Shown here in pieces: positions 26,425-34,558 of a stretch of DNA of 44,383 bases. The position numbers were made by a program, and so were the translations under genes. A model generated the notes under the pieces. It ran no database searches. It was not told the origin of the DNA and worked only from the letters and a program-made list of their open reading frames with translations. The stretch is from Planctomycetota bacterium (GTDB lineage: Bacteria; Planctomycetota; Planctomycetia; Pirellulales; Pirellulaceae), in NCBI GenBank assembly GCA_026692905.1, contig JAPLNL010000094.1, forward strand, positions 1 through 44,383, given 5' to 3'. Every line of letters starts with the position of its first letter. The first letter of the stretch is position 1.

Positions 26425-26888
26425 CGCCGTCCCTGGCTTGTAATGGAGTTGAATTCAACGAGTCTGACGCAGTTCGATCCTCGAACTCCGCGTAGTCTCT
26501 CATCTGAATAAGTTAGCATATGCGAACGACTCGCGACAACACCGAAGCCGCTGTTTGCTAGCAAAAGACTCCCGGAAGTCCGTGCCAAAGTGAACTCGGG
26601 CCTTGGGCCAAGTTCGCAAAGAGCCTGGAGTGCTAAGCACATCCGCATTTATTTTTCTTACTAATTAGCCGATGGGCGCTAGGCGCGCTAGCCTCGGTTC
26701 TCAACGAATGTCGAGTGGAAAACCGGGGCTACTAGCGCCCAACGGCGAAAGGTTTGTTTCACTTGAAGACTCGTGCCGAAGCCGCTTAGCTACCCAAAAC
26801 CGACTTGACGACTCTCTAAACTAAACGAAAGTGTAACCTTTGAAAAAACTTCGAAAATGAACCTCGGCGACCCTTGGCTGAACGCGAC
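26425..26888. other. Intergenic region with an imperfect inverted repeat
   Basis: No gene is supported here before the DUF2256 frame. The clearest structure is at 26669-26745: left arm CCGATGGGCGCTAG...CTCGGTT and right arm AACCGGGG...CTAGCGCCCAACGG are imperfect reverse complements around a ~21-nt spacer, with one 6-nt insertion in the left arm. It resembles the other dispersed palindromes of the window. The kdsD promoter (minus) and the DUF2256/photolyase promoter (plus) should both lie here, but I see no convincing boxes. Confidence 0.7.
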
Positions 26889-27041
26889 GTGAAATATTCC
26901 AAGTCGAACCTACCAACGAAGACGTGCGTTGTTTGTAACCGTCCGTTCGCATGGCGGAAAAAATGGGCCAGAGTTTGGGAACAGGTAAAATATTGCAGCG
27001 AACATTGTCGGCGGAACGCCTCTAAGCCAAACCGGGATTAA
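26889..27041 (+). CDS. Small DUF2256 zinc-finger-like protein
   Basis: A 50-residue protein (GTG start, TAA stop). The sequence has the hallmark DUF2256 pattern: LPTKTCVVCNRPFAWRKKW followed by ARVWEQVKYCSEHCRRN. The four cysteines, as CxxC and CxxxC pairs, suggest zinc binding. The function is unknown; from memory the family is frequently beside cryptochrome/photolyase genes, and here the photolyase starts 42 nt downstream on the same strand. The start is uncertain: there is no clear Shine-Dalgarno sequence, and a TTG 15 nt upstream (26874) is the alternative. It is short enough to be missed by automatic calling. Confidence 0.85.
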   Translation: MKYSKSNLPTKTCVVCNRPFAWRKKWARVWEQVKYCSEHCRRNASKPNRD

Positions 27042-27083
27042 TATAAGCCGCTGGTTCAGTGTCCCTCACGCGAAGCATCTCCA

Positions 27084-28694
27084 ATGCCTTTCAAACAACA
27101 TCAAGGGATTCCTGTTCGCCTGGTATGGCTCAAGCGGGATTTAAGACTCGACGATCACCGACCTATCAGTGAAGCATCCCAAACGGGTCCCGTTGTCGTC
27201 ATGTACGTATTCGAACCCCGGCTATGGGCATTGCCTGAAATGGACCGATCCCATTTTGACTTCATCGCGCAATCCTTGCGCGATCTGTCCGCCAAACTCA
27301 CAGCGATTGGAGGACGACTTGCAATTCGTGTTGGGGAACTTCCAGATGTCTTTGTGGAGATAGCTAGGGACTACGGTATTGCAGAACTTTATTCGCATGA
27401 AGAGACTGGAAATGGATTCACGTACGATCGGGATCGCCGTGTAACGCGATGGGCTCGTGAGTCTGGTGTCGATTGGAAACAGTTCCCACAGAACGGTGTC
27501 ATTCGACCGCTCAAAAACCGCAACGGTTGGGCCACACTTTGGCAACGCCGAATGTATGAACCGACAGCTCCAACCCCAACTGAAATGGCTGTGCCAAACG
27601 ACTTTGATTGGGGGAGAATTCCCGAGGGTGAGGAGCTTGGGTTAACAAAGTCTCGAAAATCCAACCTCCAGATAGGTGGTTGGTCGCGAGCGGTAGAAAC
27701 CCTCGAATCCTTTCTGGCAACACGCGGAGTGGACTATCGAAAAGGGATGTCAAGTCCGGTAACAGCCAAAGACCATTGCAGCCGTCTAAGTCCCTATCTC
27801 GCTTGGGGTTGCATCTCGATCAAATCGGTCCACAAGCAACTCCAACTCAAAAATTCTGAGGTTCGGCAATTGCCATCCGGTGCAATCGACTCGCGTTGGT
27901 CGAAATCGCTCAGCTCATTTGCATCCCGGCTGGCGTGGCATTGTCACTTTATGCAAAAGCTCGAAGACGAGCCGGAGCTCGAATTTCAAAATTTGAGTCG
28001 GGTTTACGACGGCCTCCGTGAAAACGACTTTAGCGAGGAACGATTTCAAGCATGGAAAGCTGGCCAGACTGGATATCCAATGATCGATGCTTGTATGCGA
28101 GCTCTGGAACAGAATAGTTGGATCAACTTTCGCATGCGAGCAATGCTCATGTCGTTTGCCTCCAATCACCTCTGGTTGCATTGGCGCCCAACAGCTCTGC
28201 ACCTAGCGAAGCATTTTCTAGATTTTGAGCCAGGTATTCACTTCTCTCAATGCCAGATGCAATCAGGAACCACGGGCATCAATTCGATTCGGATTTATTC
28301 GCCCGCAAAGCAAGTGGTCGATCACGATCCGAGGGGAATCTTCATCCGTCAATTTGTCCCCGAACTGATGAATGTACCAGACGAATACCTTCCCGAACCG
28401 CATCTCATGCCTTTGGATATCCAGTCGCGATTCGGGTGTCTTATTGGAAAGGACTATCCACGACCGATTGTCGATCATCGCACAGCATACAAATACGCTC
28501 AACAAAAAATCTACTCGATTCGACAATCCGAATCCGCGATCGCTGAGTCGAGACGTGTTTTTGTAAAGCACGGTTCCAGAAAGAAACGCGACCCGCTTCC
28601 CAAATCTCCAAAGCCGAATAGGGCAGAGTTCACGCAACTGTCTTTGTTCGATGAACTGGAACCGAGGTCGAACGGGCCTTCTCGATTGACTTGA
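27084..28694 (+). CDS. Cryptochrome/photolyase-family flavoprotein
   Basis: A 536-residue flavoprotein. The N-terminal alpha/beta (antenna) domain begins LVWLKRDLRLDDHRPISEA and runs to about 190. The helical FAD-binding domain includes RLSPYLAWGCIS (about 239-250), SFASRLAWHCHFMQKLEDEP, AGQTGYPMIDACMRALEQ (about 328-345), INFRMRAMLMSFASNHLWLHW and GINSIRIYSPAKQ. In the CPD class I enzymes the flavin/lesion region reads WQW..GTG; here it is CQMQSGTTG, and WRxF is LAWHCHF. It therefore belongs to a divergent bacterial subfamily, and whether it repairs CPD lesions, 6-4 products or acts as a sensor is open. The C-terminus is a ~40-residue Lys/Pro/Arg-rich tail. Probably co-transcribed with the DUF2256 gene. 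Confidence 0.9.
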   Translation: MPFKQHQGIPVRLVWLKRDLRLDDHRPISEASQTGPVVVMYVFEPRLWALPEMDRSHFDFIAQSLRDLSAKLTAIGGRLAIRVGELPDVFVEIARDYGIAELYSHEETGNGFTYDRDRRVTRWARESGVDWKQFPQNGVIRPLKNRNGWATLWQRRMYEPTAPTPTEMAVPNDFDWGRIPEGEELGLTKSRKSNLQIGGWSRAVETLESFLATRGVDYRKGMSSPVTAKDHCSRLSPYLAWGCISIKSVHKQLQLKNSEVRQLPSGAIDSRWSKSLSSFASRLAWHCHFMQKLEDEPELEFQNLSRVYDGLRENDFSEERFQAWKAGQTGYPMIDACMRALEQNSWINFRMRAMLMSFASNHLWLHWRPTALHLAKHFLDFEPGIHFSQCQMQSGTTGINSIRIYSPAKQVVDHDPRGIFIRQFVPELMNVPDEYLPEPHLMPLDIQSRFGCLIGKDYPRPIVDHRTAYKYAQQKIYSIRQSESAIAESRRVFVKHGSRKKRDPLPKSPKPNRAEFTQLSLFDELEPRSNGPSRLT

Positions 28695-28802
28695 ATACCA
28701 AAGCTAATCTTTCTGTTTGGCAGTCACTGGCCAGAAGGGGTACAATGGGATTGATGGGTTGAAATCCTGGCTGACTATGAATAATTGAGTTAAGAGGCGA
28801 CC

Positions 28803-29057
28803 GTGGTTATAAGCGTCAATATTCCCGATGGAACGGAACGGATTCTTGCAGAGCAAGCTGCTTTGCGAGGGCAATCGGTAGAGTCCTATGCCGCAGAATT
28901 GATTCGTAAGGGCGTCATCGGAGGCCGGGCTTTCGCTGAAATCTTGGCTCCGTTCCGCGAGCAAGTCGACAGTTCGGATATATCCGATGCTAAGCTTGAT
29001 GAACTTTTCGAAGCAGCACGTAACGAAGTGCAAGATGCCAAAAAAGGATCAAAGTAA
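28803..29057 (+). CDS. Putative antitoxin of a PIN-toxin pair
   Basis: An 84-residue protein, MVISVNIPDGTERILAEQAA then RGQSVESYAAELIRKGV, with the short beta-strand plus helix-helix pattern of ribbon-helix-helix (CopG-like) antitoxins, followed by a charged C-terminal half that would wrap the toxin. GTG start with GAGG 5 nt upstream (28794-28797). The stop codon at 29055-29057 is directly followed by the TTG start of the PIN frame, the typical spacing of a VapBC-like operon. The assignment rests mainly on context and size. Confidence 0.7.
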   Translation: MVISVNIPDGTERILAEQAALRGQSVESYAAELIRKGVIGGRAFAEILAPFREQVDSSDISDAKLDELFEAARNEVQDAKKGSK

Positions 29058-29478
29058 TTGGAAAGGCCAAGAGTCGTTTTTGACTGCATGATCTTTCTTC
29101 AAGCAGCAGCTAGGCCCATGGGACCTGCTGCAGCGCTCCTTGAGCTTGTCGAAGTTGGCGCACTTGAACTTTTGGTTTCGGACGCTTGTATTGAAGAATT
29201 ACGAGTTAACTCGCCCAAGTCTTCAATGCAAGTTTCCATCGCTCTCGATCTTTGCCGTTCAAGACTTTCTTGACCGAATTCAGGCTTGCTCAGTGTGCTC
29301 AGTAAACATTGCCAATGTCTTTATTCTTGAACGCGATCCTAAGGATGCGAAATACGTCGATCTGGCGATTGCAACGAAGGCTGACTTTCTCGTGACTCGT
29401 GACAAAGACCTTCTTGACTTGAGAGAGAAGGAGAGCCTGCTAGTACAGATTTTTGAAAAGCTGGACTGGCAACACTAA
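29058..29478 (+). pseudogene. Frameshifted PIN-domain toxin (COG1569 type)
   Basis: Two overlapping frames together make one PIN-family RNase. The first (29058-29273) gives VVFDCMIFLQAAARPMGPAA, with the first catalytic Asp, up to VSDACIEELR. The second, in the +1 frame, gives LTRPSLQ, then RDPKDAKYVDLAIATKADFLVTRDKDLLDL with the remaining acidic residues. The break is around 29205-29215, where homologues typically read EELREVLTRP. A net change of one or two bases explains it. Possible reasons are decay, a sequencing error or, less likely, recoding; no classical slippery site is seen. The TTG start is 11 nt after an AGGA. If the toxin is dead, the antitoxin is a relic. Confidence 0.75.
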
Positions 29479-29792
29479 CTCCGAGTTCTGGGCACCCTTC
29501 CCACATCACTGACATTTAGGACCATCACAATCGGTCGAATCGGCGGTCGGAACATGACAGGGAAACATGCCGCAGTCATGTTGCTGATACCCTTGCAAGT
29601 CTGATAGACTGTTGCCAGGAAAAGCGGAACGCGTAGAATCCGCACAGACCATACACGGCGAAGCGACTCAGCCCAACGGACAATCTATCCCTCCGTTCCG
29701 CTTCGCTCCAGTTGGGATAGATTGTTATTCGTTCGTCCAGAGAGGAGCGAAGCTAACATTGCCCAAACAGCGATAACTCCCACTGATCTTCT
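29479..29792. other. Intergenic region with a hairpin
   Basis: There is no coding sequence. An inverted repeat pairs ACAATCTATCCC (29680-29691) with GGGATAGATTGT (29714-29725) around a 22-nt spacer containing CCGTTCCGCTTCGC. Nearby GCGGAAC (29627 region) can pair with GTTCCGC in that loop. A repeat element rather than a terminator, as no T-run follows. The promoter of the next gene is not recognisable. Confidence 0.6.
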
Positions 29793-30155
29793 GTGGTTGC
29801 TTTCGTCTTCATGATGCCCATCTTGATTCCATACGTCATGATGTGCGACTATTCGATGAGGCGACTACATCGCCAGGTTTACAAAAGAACTGAGTGTTCG
29901 AATTGTGGCAAGATTCTTGGGATCGAGTCGCTTGATCGGTCAAACGAGTATTGGGCTGAATACGGCAGCCGCATGCGGCGCGCTTATCCGGGTGCGAGAC
30001 TCAGAATGGTCCGTACACATTGGGCGATCTGTAGCAAATGCGGATGCGCGTACACCTTCAATGGAGAAGCGATGCAATTCATTAGGACAGAACTCATGCC
30101 GTTACCGCTTGAAGGCATCGACGATCTACCTCGCAATTCAGGATCAATAGCATAG
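29793..30155 (+). CDS. Hypothetical protein with two CxxC zinc-binding pairs
   Basis: A 120-residue protein of unknown function. A hydrophobic N-terminus (VAFVFMMPILIPYVMM, possible signal anchor) is followed by two CxxC pairs, TECSNCGKILG at about 36-39 and AICSKCGCAYTF at about 78-81, which together would form a zinc ribbon. The spacing between the pairs (about 38 residues) contains a helix-like basic stretch (GSRMRRAYPGARLRMVRTH). The start is either GTG at 29793 or ATG near 29811; neither has a strong Shine-Dalgarno sequence. No operon link: 111 bp separate it from the methyltransferase gene. Confidence 0.6.
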   Translation: MVAFVFMMPILIPYVMMCDYSMRRLHRQVYKRTECSNCGKILGIESLDRSNEYWAEYGSRMRRAYPGARLRMVRTHWAICSKCGCAYTFNGEAMQFIRTELMPLPLEGIDDLPRNSGSIA

Positions 30156-30266
30156 AATGGACGGACAAAGGATTGCAGCGAAGTGCTTGATCGGCCGTTT
30201 GACTTGCGTTGAGTCAACTGCCCGGGCTTGCTGAACCCCGACCTTTTGTGGCTTTGAGAACCGCGC

Positions 30267-31112
30267 ATGAAAGAGACTGCCTATCTATTTCAAGCCGCAT
30301 TGATCTGCGTTTGGTGGGTCGGTCTCGCTTCCAACCAATTCTTCTTTGCCGCGTTTCAGTTCGACGAGATCCCACCGACGGCGTTCTGGGCATTCTTCGC
30401 CCCCGATGTAATCTTGATTGCAGCTTTATCGACGGTTCGTGCCTACAAACAGAATGCCGCCATCGAATACGTGATCTTGGGAGCGTTTGGATACGCAACA
30501 CTGTACTGCGCAAACGCCACCGTGTTGACCGCCAGTGGCTACTTGCCGTCCGGAATGATGCTCATCGGACTTTCCTACAATGCGTTTCTCTGCTTCAACG
30601 ATTCGCTTTTTCGTTCATCTTCAACCAGCACGGCGTGGAATGTCGTCAAAACGCTCATTCAAGTCGTTTGCATTTGGATCCTGGCATTGGTTATCATTCC
30701 CTATGTGATTCTGGATGCATTCGACGCTTTGATACTTCCAAGCCTTGGGATATGGCTATTTGTCGGTGCGTTACTATTTGGCTGCTTCAGCCTACTCGGA
30801 CTAACCAGCGCCTATTTCATGGTTCGAGATGGTGCTGGCACTCCACTTCCACTTGATCAAACCAACAACTTGGTCGTCTCTGGCCCCTACCACTATGTCC
30901 GCAATCCAATGGCCATCGCGGGAATTGGACAAGGGTTAGCAATCGCCATTGTTTTTCAATCGGTTCCGATATTGATATACTGTGTTCTAGGTGCGCTGGT
31001 TTGGCATCTGGTTGTGCGACCATCGGAAGAACGCGATATGTCCCAGCGGTTCGGTGAACCTTACGAGGTGTATCGTCGGCAAGTTTCTTGCTGGATGCCG
31101 ACGTTTCGCTAA
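30267..31112 (+). CDS. Isoprenylcysteine carboxyl methyltransferase-like membrane protein
   Basis: A 281-residue integral membrane protein with about seven hydrophobic segments. The C-terminal third carries the ICMT/phospholipid-methyltransferase signature: NLVVSGPYHYVRNPMAIAG, then EERDMSQRFGEPYEVYRRQV, the region binding S-adenosylmethionine and the polar headgroup. Bacteria lack prenylated proteins of the eukaryotic type, so the substrate is probably a lipid or small molecule. The ATG at 30267 follows GAGAACCGCGC without a clear Shine-Dalgarno sequence. Stands alone between small unknown genes. Confidence 0.85.
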   Translation: MKETAYLFQAALICVWWVGLASNQFFFAAFQFDEIPPTAFWAFFAPDVILIAALSTVRAYKQNAAIEYVILGAFGYATLYCANATVLTASGYLPSGMMLIGLSYNAFLCFNDSLFRSSSTSTAWNVVKTLIQVVCIWILALVIIPYVILDAFDALILPSLGIWLFVGALLFGCFSLLGLTSAYFMVRDGAGTPLPLDQTNNLVVSGPYHYVRNPMAIAGIGQGLAIAIVFQSVPILIYCVLGALVWHLVVRPSEERDMSQRFGEPYEVYRRQVSCWMPTFR

Positions 31113-31424
31113 TATGCCACGTAACTGATAAAGTATTCTGCGTGGACGTTCTAGGAACGTACGCGGGCTGAACGGCATTCGCTTGCCCGTTCTTTGTTTG
31201 TGGCTTTAGAAGCTAGTCAGAACTTGATCCTGCCTTCGAGAAGCCCAAGCGCAGTTCGTGATTCGCAAGGGATTCCCCTCACCGCGGCAGCTTGGTTGTT
31301 TCGCCCCCAACTCGCTTCGGTTTGACATGCCGGTGCTTCGGTTTTTACGAGGCTCCCGGTCAAACATCCACCTCCAGTCAGCTCCGCTGCCCATTCAACC
31401 GGCCAGATGGGGTACATTTAGAAT
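31113..31424. other. Intergenic region without recognised features
   Basis: Both strands show only short overlapping frames with no Shine-Dalgarno support or recognisable domains. A small palindrome ACGTTCTAGGAACGT (31146-31160) is present just after the methyltransferase gene. Nothing else is supported. Confidence 0.5.
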
Positions 31425-31976
31425 GTGTATAACGGCGCCTCGCCGGAAAACTACTGGTTCGTCGGCGGAGACAATTACTTGAGGGGTTTTATTTCAGCCG
31501 CGTTCACGATCACTCGCCCTGAGTATGTGCGAGCGATCAGGCGGTACTACAAAACCAAGTTGCACGTAAAGCGTGACCTCGTGGGCGGCGTGATTGCAAT
31601 TGCGGGTGGCGTCTTTCTGTTGAATACGATTGAAAACGTTACCGTTGCATGGCTCTTAATTGTTTCAGGGGTCGTACTTGCTTCGCTTGTTCTCTATGCG
31701 ATCTTTGCTTTGCCGGCGATGATTTACCGGTCTCAGCCCAAGCTCAAAGACGAATATCGCCTTGAGTTTCGAGAGGAAGGGATTGGATTCAAGACCAAAA
31801 ATATCGACTCAAATCTCGAATGGTCGATCTACCATTCGTGGTTGCGCGACAACGAATTTTACATACTGTATCATGGGACTCGTGATGTCACTGTGGTTCC
31901 TCGTCGATCGTTTGCCAGCGGAGATGAGGATCGTTTAAAGGACCTGCTCGTTCGTAAAATCGGTCTGTCACTTTGA
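31425..31976 (+). CDS. YcxB-like membrane protein
   Basis: A protein of up to 183 residues. Two adjacent transmembrane segments (VGGVIAIAGGVFLLN and VAWLLIVSGVVLASLVLYAI) are followed by a YcxB-type C-terminal domain: YRLEFREEGIGFKTKNIDSN, LEWSIYHSWLRDNEFYILYH, VVPRRSFASGDEDRLKDLL. The function of YcxB proteins is not established. The GTG at 31425 is the first usable start, but the N-terminal ~24 residues are atypical and a TTG at 31482 (LRGFISAAF) is an alternative. It is the last chromosomal gene before the integrated element. Confidence 0.7.
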   Translation: MYNGASPENYWFVGGDNYLRGFISAAFTITRPEYVRAIRRYYKTKLHVKRDLVGGVIAIAGGVFLLNTIENVTVAWLLIVSGVVLASLVLYAIFALPAMIYRSQPKLKDEYRLEFREEGIGFKTKNIDSNLEWSIYHSWLRDNEFYILYHGTRDVTVVPRRSFASGDEDRLKDLLVRKIGLSL

Positions 31977-32085
31977 GAATAGCCGACGAAATCGGGTAAG
32001 AATGCCCGGTTCCGAGCGATCTCCTTGCTCGACTTACAGGCAGGGCCGCATACGGCGGGGCTATTGTGGCGGCGGATCGGCGAGG

Positions 32086-32141
32086 CCAAACACCACCCTC
32101 CAACTCTCACCGATTTTACACGCCGGCGCGTTGGTGTTTGG
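32086..32141. repeat. Inverted repeat CCAAACACCA / TGGTGTTTGG
   Basis: Perfect 10-bp arms separated by 36 nt, in the chromosomal flank between the YcxB gene and the left att site. Purpose unknown. Confidence 0.6.
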
Positions 32142-32179
32142 TCGGCTAGCCAACCCCAACCATCACCAGGACAAAAACG

Positions 32180-32223
32180 AAAAAACCCCGCGTTTCCCTG
32201 AGAATGATGAGGAAAAAGCGGGG
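32180..32223 (-). terminator. Original chromosomal terminator of the tRNA-Cys gene (left copy)
   Basis: Read on the minus strand: CCCCGCTTTTTCCT pairs with AGGGAAACGCGGGG and is followed by a run of T. It lies just beyond the left partial tRNA copy, in the same relation as the terminator at 40029-40074 to the intact tRNA. The two terminators are homologous but not identical. Before integration this one probably ended the tRNA-Cys transcript. Confidence 0.75.
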
Positions 32224-32231
32224 TTTTCTGT

Positions 32232-32281
32232 TGAGAGGCTCCGGTGGGAGTTGAACCCACGATGGCGGATTTGCAATCCGC
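32232..32281. repeat. Left attachment site: 50-bp direct repeat, partial tRNA-Cys
   Basis: Identical over 50 bp to 40081-40130. On the minus strand 32236-32281 corresponds to the 3' part of tRNA-Cys, from the anticodon stem and loop (GCA) through the T arm to the discriminator base; the 5' half is missing, so it is a tRNA remnant. This is the footprint of tyrosine-recombinase integration into a tRNA 3' end. It marks the left limit of the element. Confidence 0.95.
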
Positions 32282-32544
32282 AAGAGACCAACGAAAACAC
32301 AGGGAATCCAAATACCCTGGAGCATTTGCGGCAGCACTCAGAATTGACAGACTCAAAAAACACAGCGTTTTCCGATGGTACAGCAATTCTGCTTTCCATT
32401 GCCAAAGAGTCTCTCGACGCTAGCCGGCAAGCGGTTGAAAAACTTCTGGACTCCATTACCCCGGATGACCACTACTCCTTAGGCATTCTTGGGTCGGTCC
32501 TGGTAGCGCTACGTGACTCGGAACGGGATATCGGTGGCATCTAG
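32282..32544 (+). pseudogene. Probable integrase C-terminal remnant, int(C)
   Basis: There are 87 codons open in the frame that crosses the left att repeat, ending ...LVALRDSERDIGGI. There is no own start codon with a Shine-Dalgarno sequence. The att repeat is read in the same phase here as in the integrase at 38741-40138 (both give ERLRWELNPRWRICNP), so joining the element ends would append these codons to the integrase. The piece NTLEHLRQHSE also echoes STLEHLWQQSG inside the integrase tail. The rest is helical in look (AKESLDASRQAVEKLLDSIT). I infer that it is the detached C-terminus of the integrase of the excised form; a chance open frame is the alternative. Confidence 0.6.
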
Positions 32545-32669
32545 CAGCAATCCTGGATGGGAAACCACTTATACTCGACTATCTGGATTGGGGCGGCGAT
32601 GAGCGCCAAAAGCGTAGGCTAATCACCGCATTGAGATGATGCGGCTTGGATACAAGCTCTGCAATTTTC

Positions 32670-32861
32670 CTAGGTGTGAACACCATCCTGATCAGGCTGG
32701 ATTGGATCGGCTGGATCAGGATAGAGCAGGTGCGAGATGTCGCCACCTTCCGCGTCGATCTTTGCCATCGTTTCGTTGTAGCTTTTAACTTCCTGCTTTG
32801 TCGCCCAAATCTCGTACTCTAGGTCTTCGAGTTCAGACCATGGAAAATAATCCCCGCCCAT
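32670..32861 (-). CDS. Small acidic hypothetical protein
   Basis: A 63-residue protein, MGGDYFPWSELEDLEYEIW at the start, rich in acidic and aromatic residues; no known domain recognised. ATG at 32861 with GGAG 7 nt upstream. The frame opens further to a TTG at 32924, but without a ribosome site. It lies 63 nt downstream of the next minus-strand gene and is probably the last gene of that short cargo operon in the element. Confidence 0.55.
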   Translation of the reverse strand: MGGDYFPWSELEDLEYEIWATKQEVKSYNETMAKIDAEGGDISHLLYPDPADPIQPDQDGVHT

Positions 32862-32924
32862 TCGTCTGCTCCATTTGTTCTTTGAGTTAGTGGCAGAATC
32901 AGTGCAATAGCTACGTGCACTCAA

Positions 32925-33281
32925 CTAGGCTGAAAAACAATGAGTAAAGGGCGCGCTCCATACAAAGACCAGCTGGTTATTGGGATATTCAGGCGGTGAG
33001 CAGGCGAACCTCATGCAGGCCATAGCAGCGATCATCAGTGGCAGTTGAGTAAGTAACGTCTCCAGTCGATCCAGCAGCGCCAGACGCGATGCCTGCGACG
33101 GAGGGAGCGGTTCCAATACTGATACCCTTAATTCGCAGTTGAACGCGACCAAGGCAGCATTGGGAGCCCTCAAGACTGAAACCGAATGCCGCATGTTAAT
33201 TGAGTCCGAATCGCGAGCGGTTGCTCCGATGGCCTCAAGGCGATTGAAAGCTGCGATTATTCTTTCTGCGATTCTAGCCAC
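32925..33281 (-). CDS. Hypothetical protein overlapping the end of the SHD1 gene
   Basis: A 118-residue frame starting with GTG at 33281, inside the last codons of the SHD1 gene (25-nt overlap). AAGGA lies 6 nt upstream, which argues for coupled translation. The sequence has an N-terminal amphipathic helix (MARIAERIIAAFNRLEAI) and a hydrophobic stretch (TLLTQLPLMIAAMACMRFAC). No domain recognised. It could still be an artefact, since codon support is only visual. Confidence 0.45.
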   Translation of the reverse strand: MARIAERIIAAFNRLEAIGATARDSDSINMRHSVSVLRAPNAALVAFNCELRVSVLEPLPPSQASRLALLDRLETLLTQLPLMIAAMACMRFACSPPEYPNNQLVFVWSAPFTHCFSA

Positions 33282-34300
33282 TCTTGATCCTTCTTCGACA
33301 ACCGATCAATTGGGACAACAGTCTCAGTTCCGTCCGCTTTTAGAAGCGTCACTTTTCCATCTGCGATTGACTTCAGCGTTGCGCTTACGGCGAACTTTCC
33401 TGACATATCGCTCCAAACACGTTCTACATTGGGTTTTGGTATTGGCTTGGGTTTAAGTTTAGGTTTGGGTATGGGTATGGGCTTTTCCTTTGGTGCCCTG
33501 TCCGACAATGGAACGTGAGCGTCAATATACGCCTCAACGCTCTTTTGGTTACAAAACTCGAGCACGTGAACCGTTCGAGTGCTATTGCCAGCGGTAGAGT
33601 ATTTGTATGTTCGATTGCATATCACCAAATTCTTTGGAGAGACGTCGCTTATCCTATGATCATCGCTAAAATCCTTAGCGCCTGGCATGCCGACAATAAG
33701 CATGACCGGTAATTCTTCATAATATTTGTTGCCCTCGAACTTTCCAAGAAAACTTCCATCACCAAGATTCTGAACGACTCGCAAATCATCAAAATGAAGC
33801 CATCCAGCTTGATTCATCCTTGAGCCGGCAATGTCAAACTCCGGTAGGCACCATTTTGGCAAACTATCTCGCTGAGATTCAAGTTCATCGAGCTTAGCTT
33901 TTGCTTTTTCGATGAACACCTTTCGGTCCGTTGATCGAGCAAACACTAGATGTGCCGTTTCAAAGTCAGGAACGTGAGACCAAAAGATGCCTAATTCTCC
34001 ACCAAGGGCTTCAGTACGGAAATTCGCGTCAGGTATTCCGTTACCGTCCTGCAATTGAATTTTCTGTCCTTTCGAGTTCAACCTACCATCTATCTTTGAT
34101 CGCTTTTCCGCAAGAAGAAGTACCTTTGAAAGCCGACCGGATTCTTCATCGATCCGAAGGTTGGCTTCTTGTTGTACTTTCGTTGCGCTTTCATATCCGA
34201 ATCGAACGATAAATTCGCGCGGATCCTCTGCTTTGAGGACCATAGGCAACGCAGAGGAAAACAACGCGAACGTAAACAGCATCAGTCTCAAAGCTGGCAT
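33257..34300 (-). CDS. Secreted protein with C-terminal SHD1 domain
   Basis: A 347-residue exported protein. Residues 1-24 form a signal peptide (LRLMLFTFALFSSALPMVLKA). The middle part is unrecognised, apart from WLHFDDLRVVQNLGDGSFLG, which resembles a small beta-rich module. A Lys/Pro/Ile repeat linker (PIPIPKPKLKPKPIPKP) at about 273-290 leads into an SHD1 domain: RVWSDMSGKFAVSATLKSIA...VTLLKADGTETVVPIDRLSKKDQEWL. SHD1 is common in planctomycete secreted proteins; its ligand in bacteria is not known. ATG at 34300 with GAGG 10 nt upstream. It is cargo of the tRNA-Cys element, showing that the element evolved within planctomycetes. Confidence 0.8.
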   Translation of the reverse strand: MPALRLMLFTFALFSSALPMVLKAEDPREFIVRFGYESATKVQQEANLRIDEESGRLSKVLLLAEKRSKIDGRLNSKGQKIQLQDGNGIPDANFRTEALGGELGIFWSHVPDFETAHLVFARSTDRKVFIEKAKAKLDELESQRDSLPKWCLPEFDIAGSRMNQAGWLHFDDLRVVQNLGDGSFLGKFEGNKYYEELPVMLIVGMPGAKDFSDDHRISDVSPKNLVICNRTYKYSTAGNSTRTVHVLEFCNQKSVEAYIDAHVPLSDRAPKEKPIPIPKPKLKPKPIPKPNVERVWSDMSGKFAVSATLKSIADGKVTLLKADGTETVVPIDRLSKKDQEWLESQKE

Positions 34301-34558
34301 CTTTAGGTCGCCTCTGTCATCGAATGAATCGGTTGAAAACGTCTAGACTGAACATTGCGAGGACACGCATCCGCTGGAACGGAGTCGCGTCATCATGCAC
34401 GGTTAAGTATATTCGAGGTAAAACAGATTCACAATTCACAGATGGACTTCCAAGGACGCAATTCCTGCGAACTACCAATGCTAGTCCATCCGGAATAGAA
34501 ACAGTTCACGATAGGGTCCCAGAACCAATTTTCGACGAAATCAGAACTTGAGGAAAAA

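Noticed and set aside
29058-29478. Programmed -1 frameshift in the PIN toxin
   Set aside because: The second frame is +1 (or -2) relative to the first, and no XXXYYYZ heptamer lies in the overlap; a mutation or sequencing error is simpler.
30209-30856. 215-codon plus-strand frame
   Set aside because: It overlaps the methyltransferase gene in another frame; the sequence is Cys/Arg/His-rich noise, while the other frame has clear membrane segments and motifs.
32236-32281. Second functional tRNA-Cys gene
   Set aside because: Only the 3' part, from the anticodon stem onward, is present; the acceptor 5' strand and D arm are missing.
34324-34551. 75-codon plus-strand frame
   Set aside because: No ribosome site and no domain-like composition; it runs through the divergent upstream region of the SHD1 gene.
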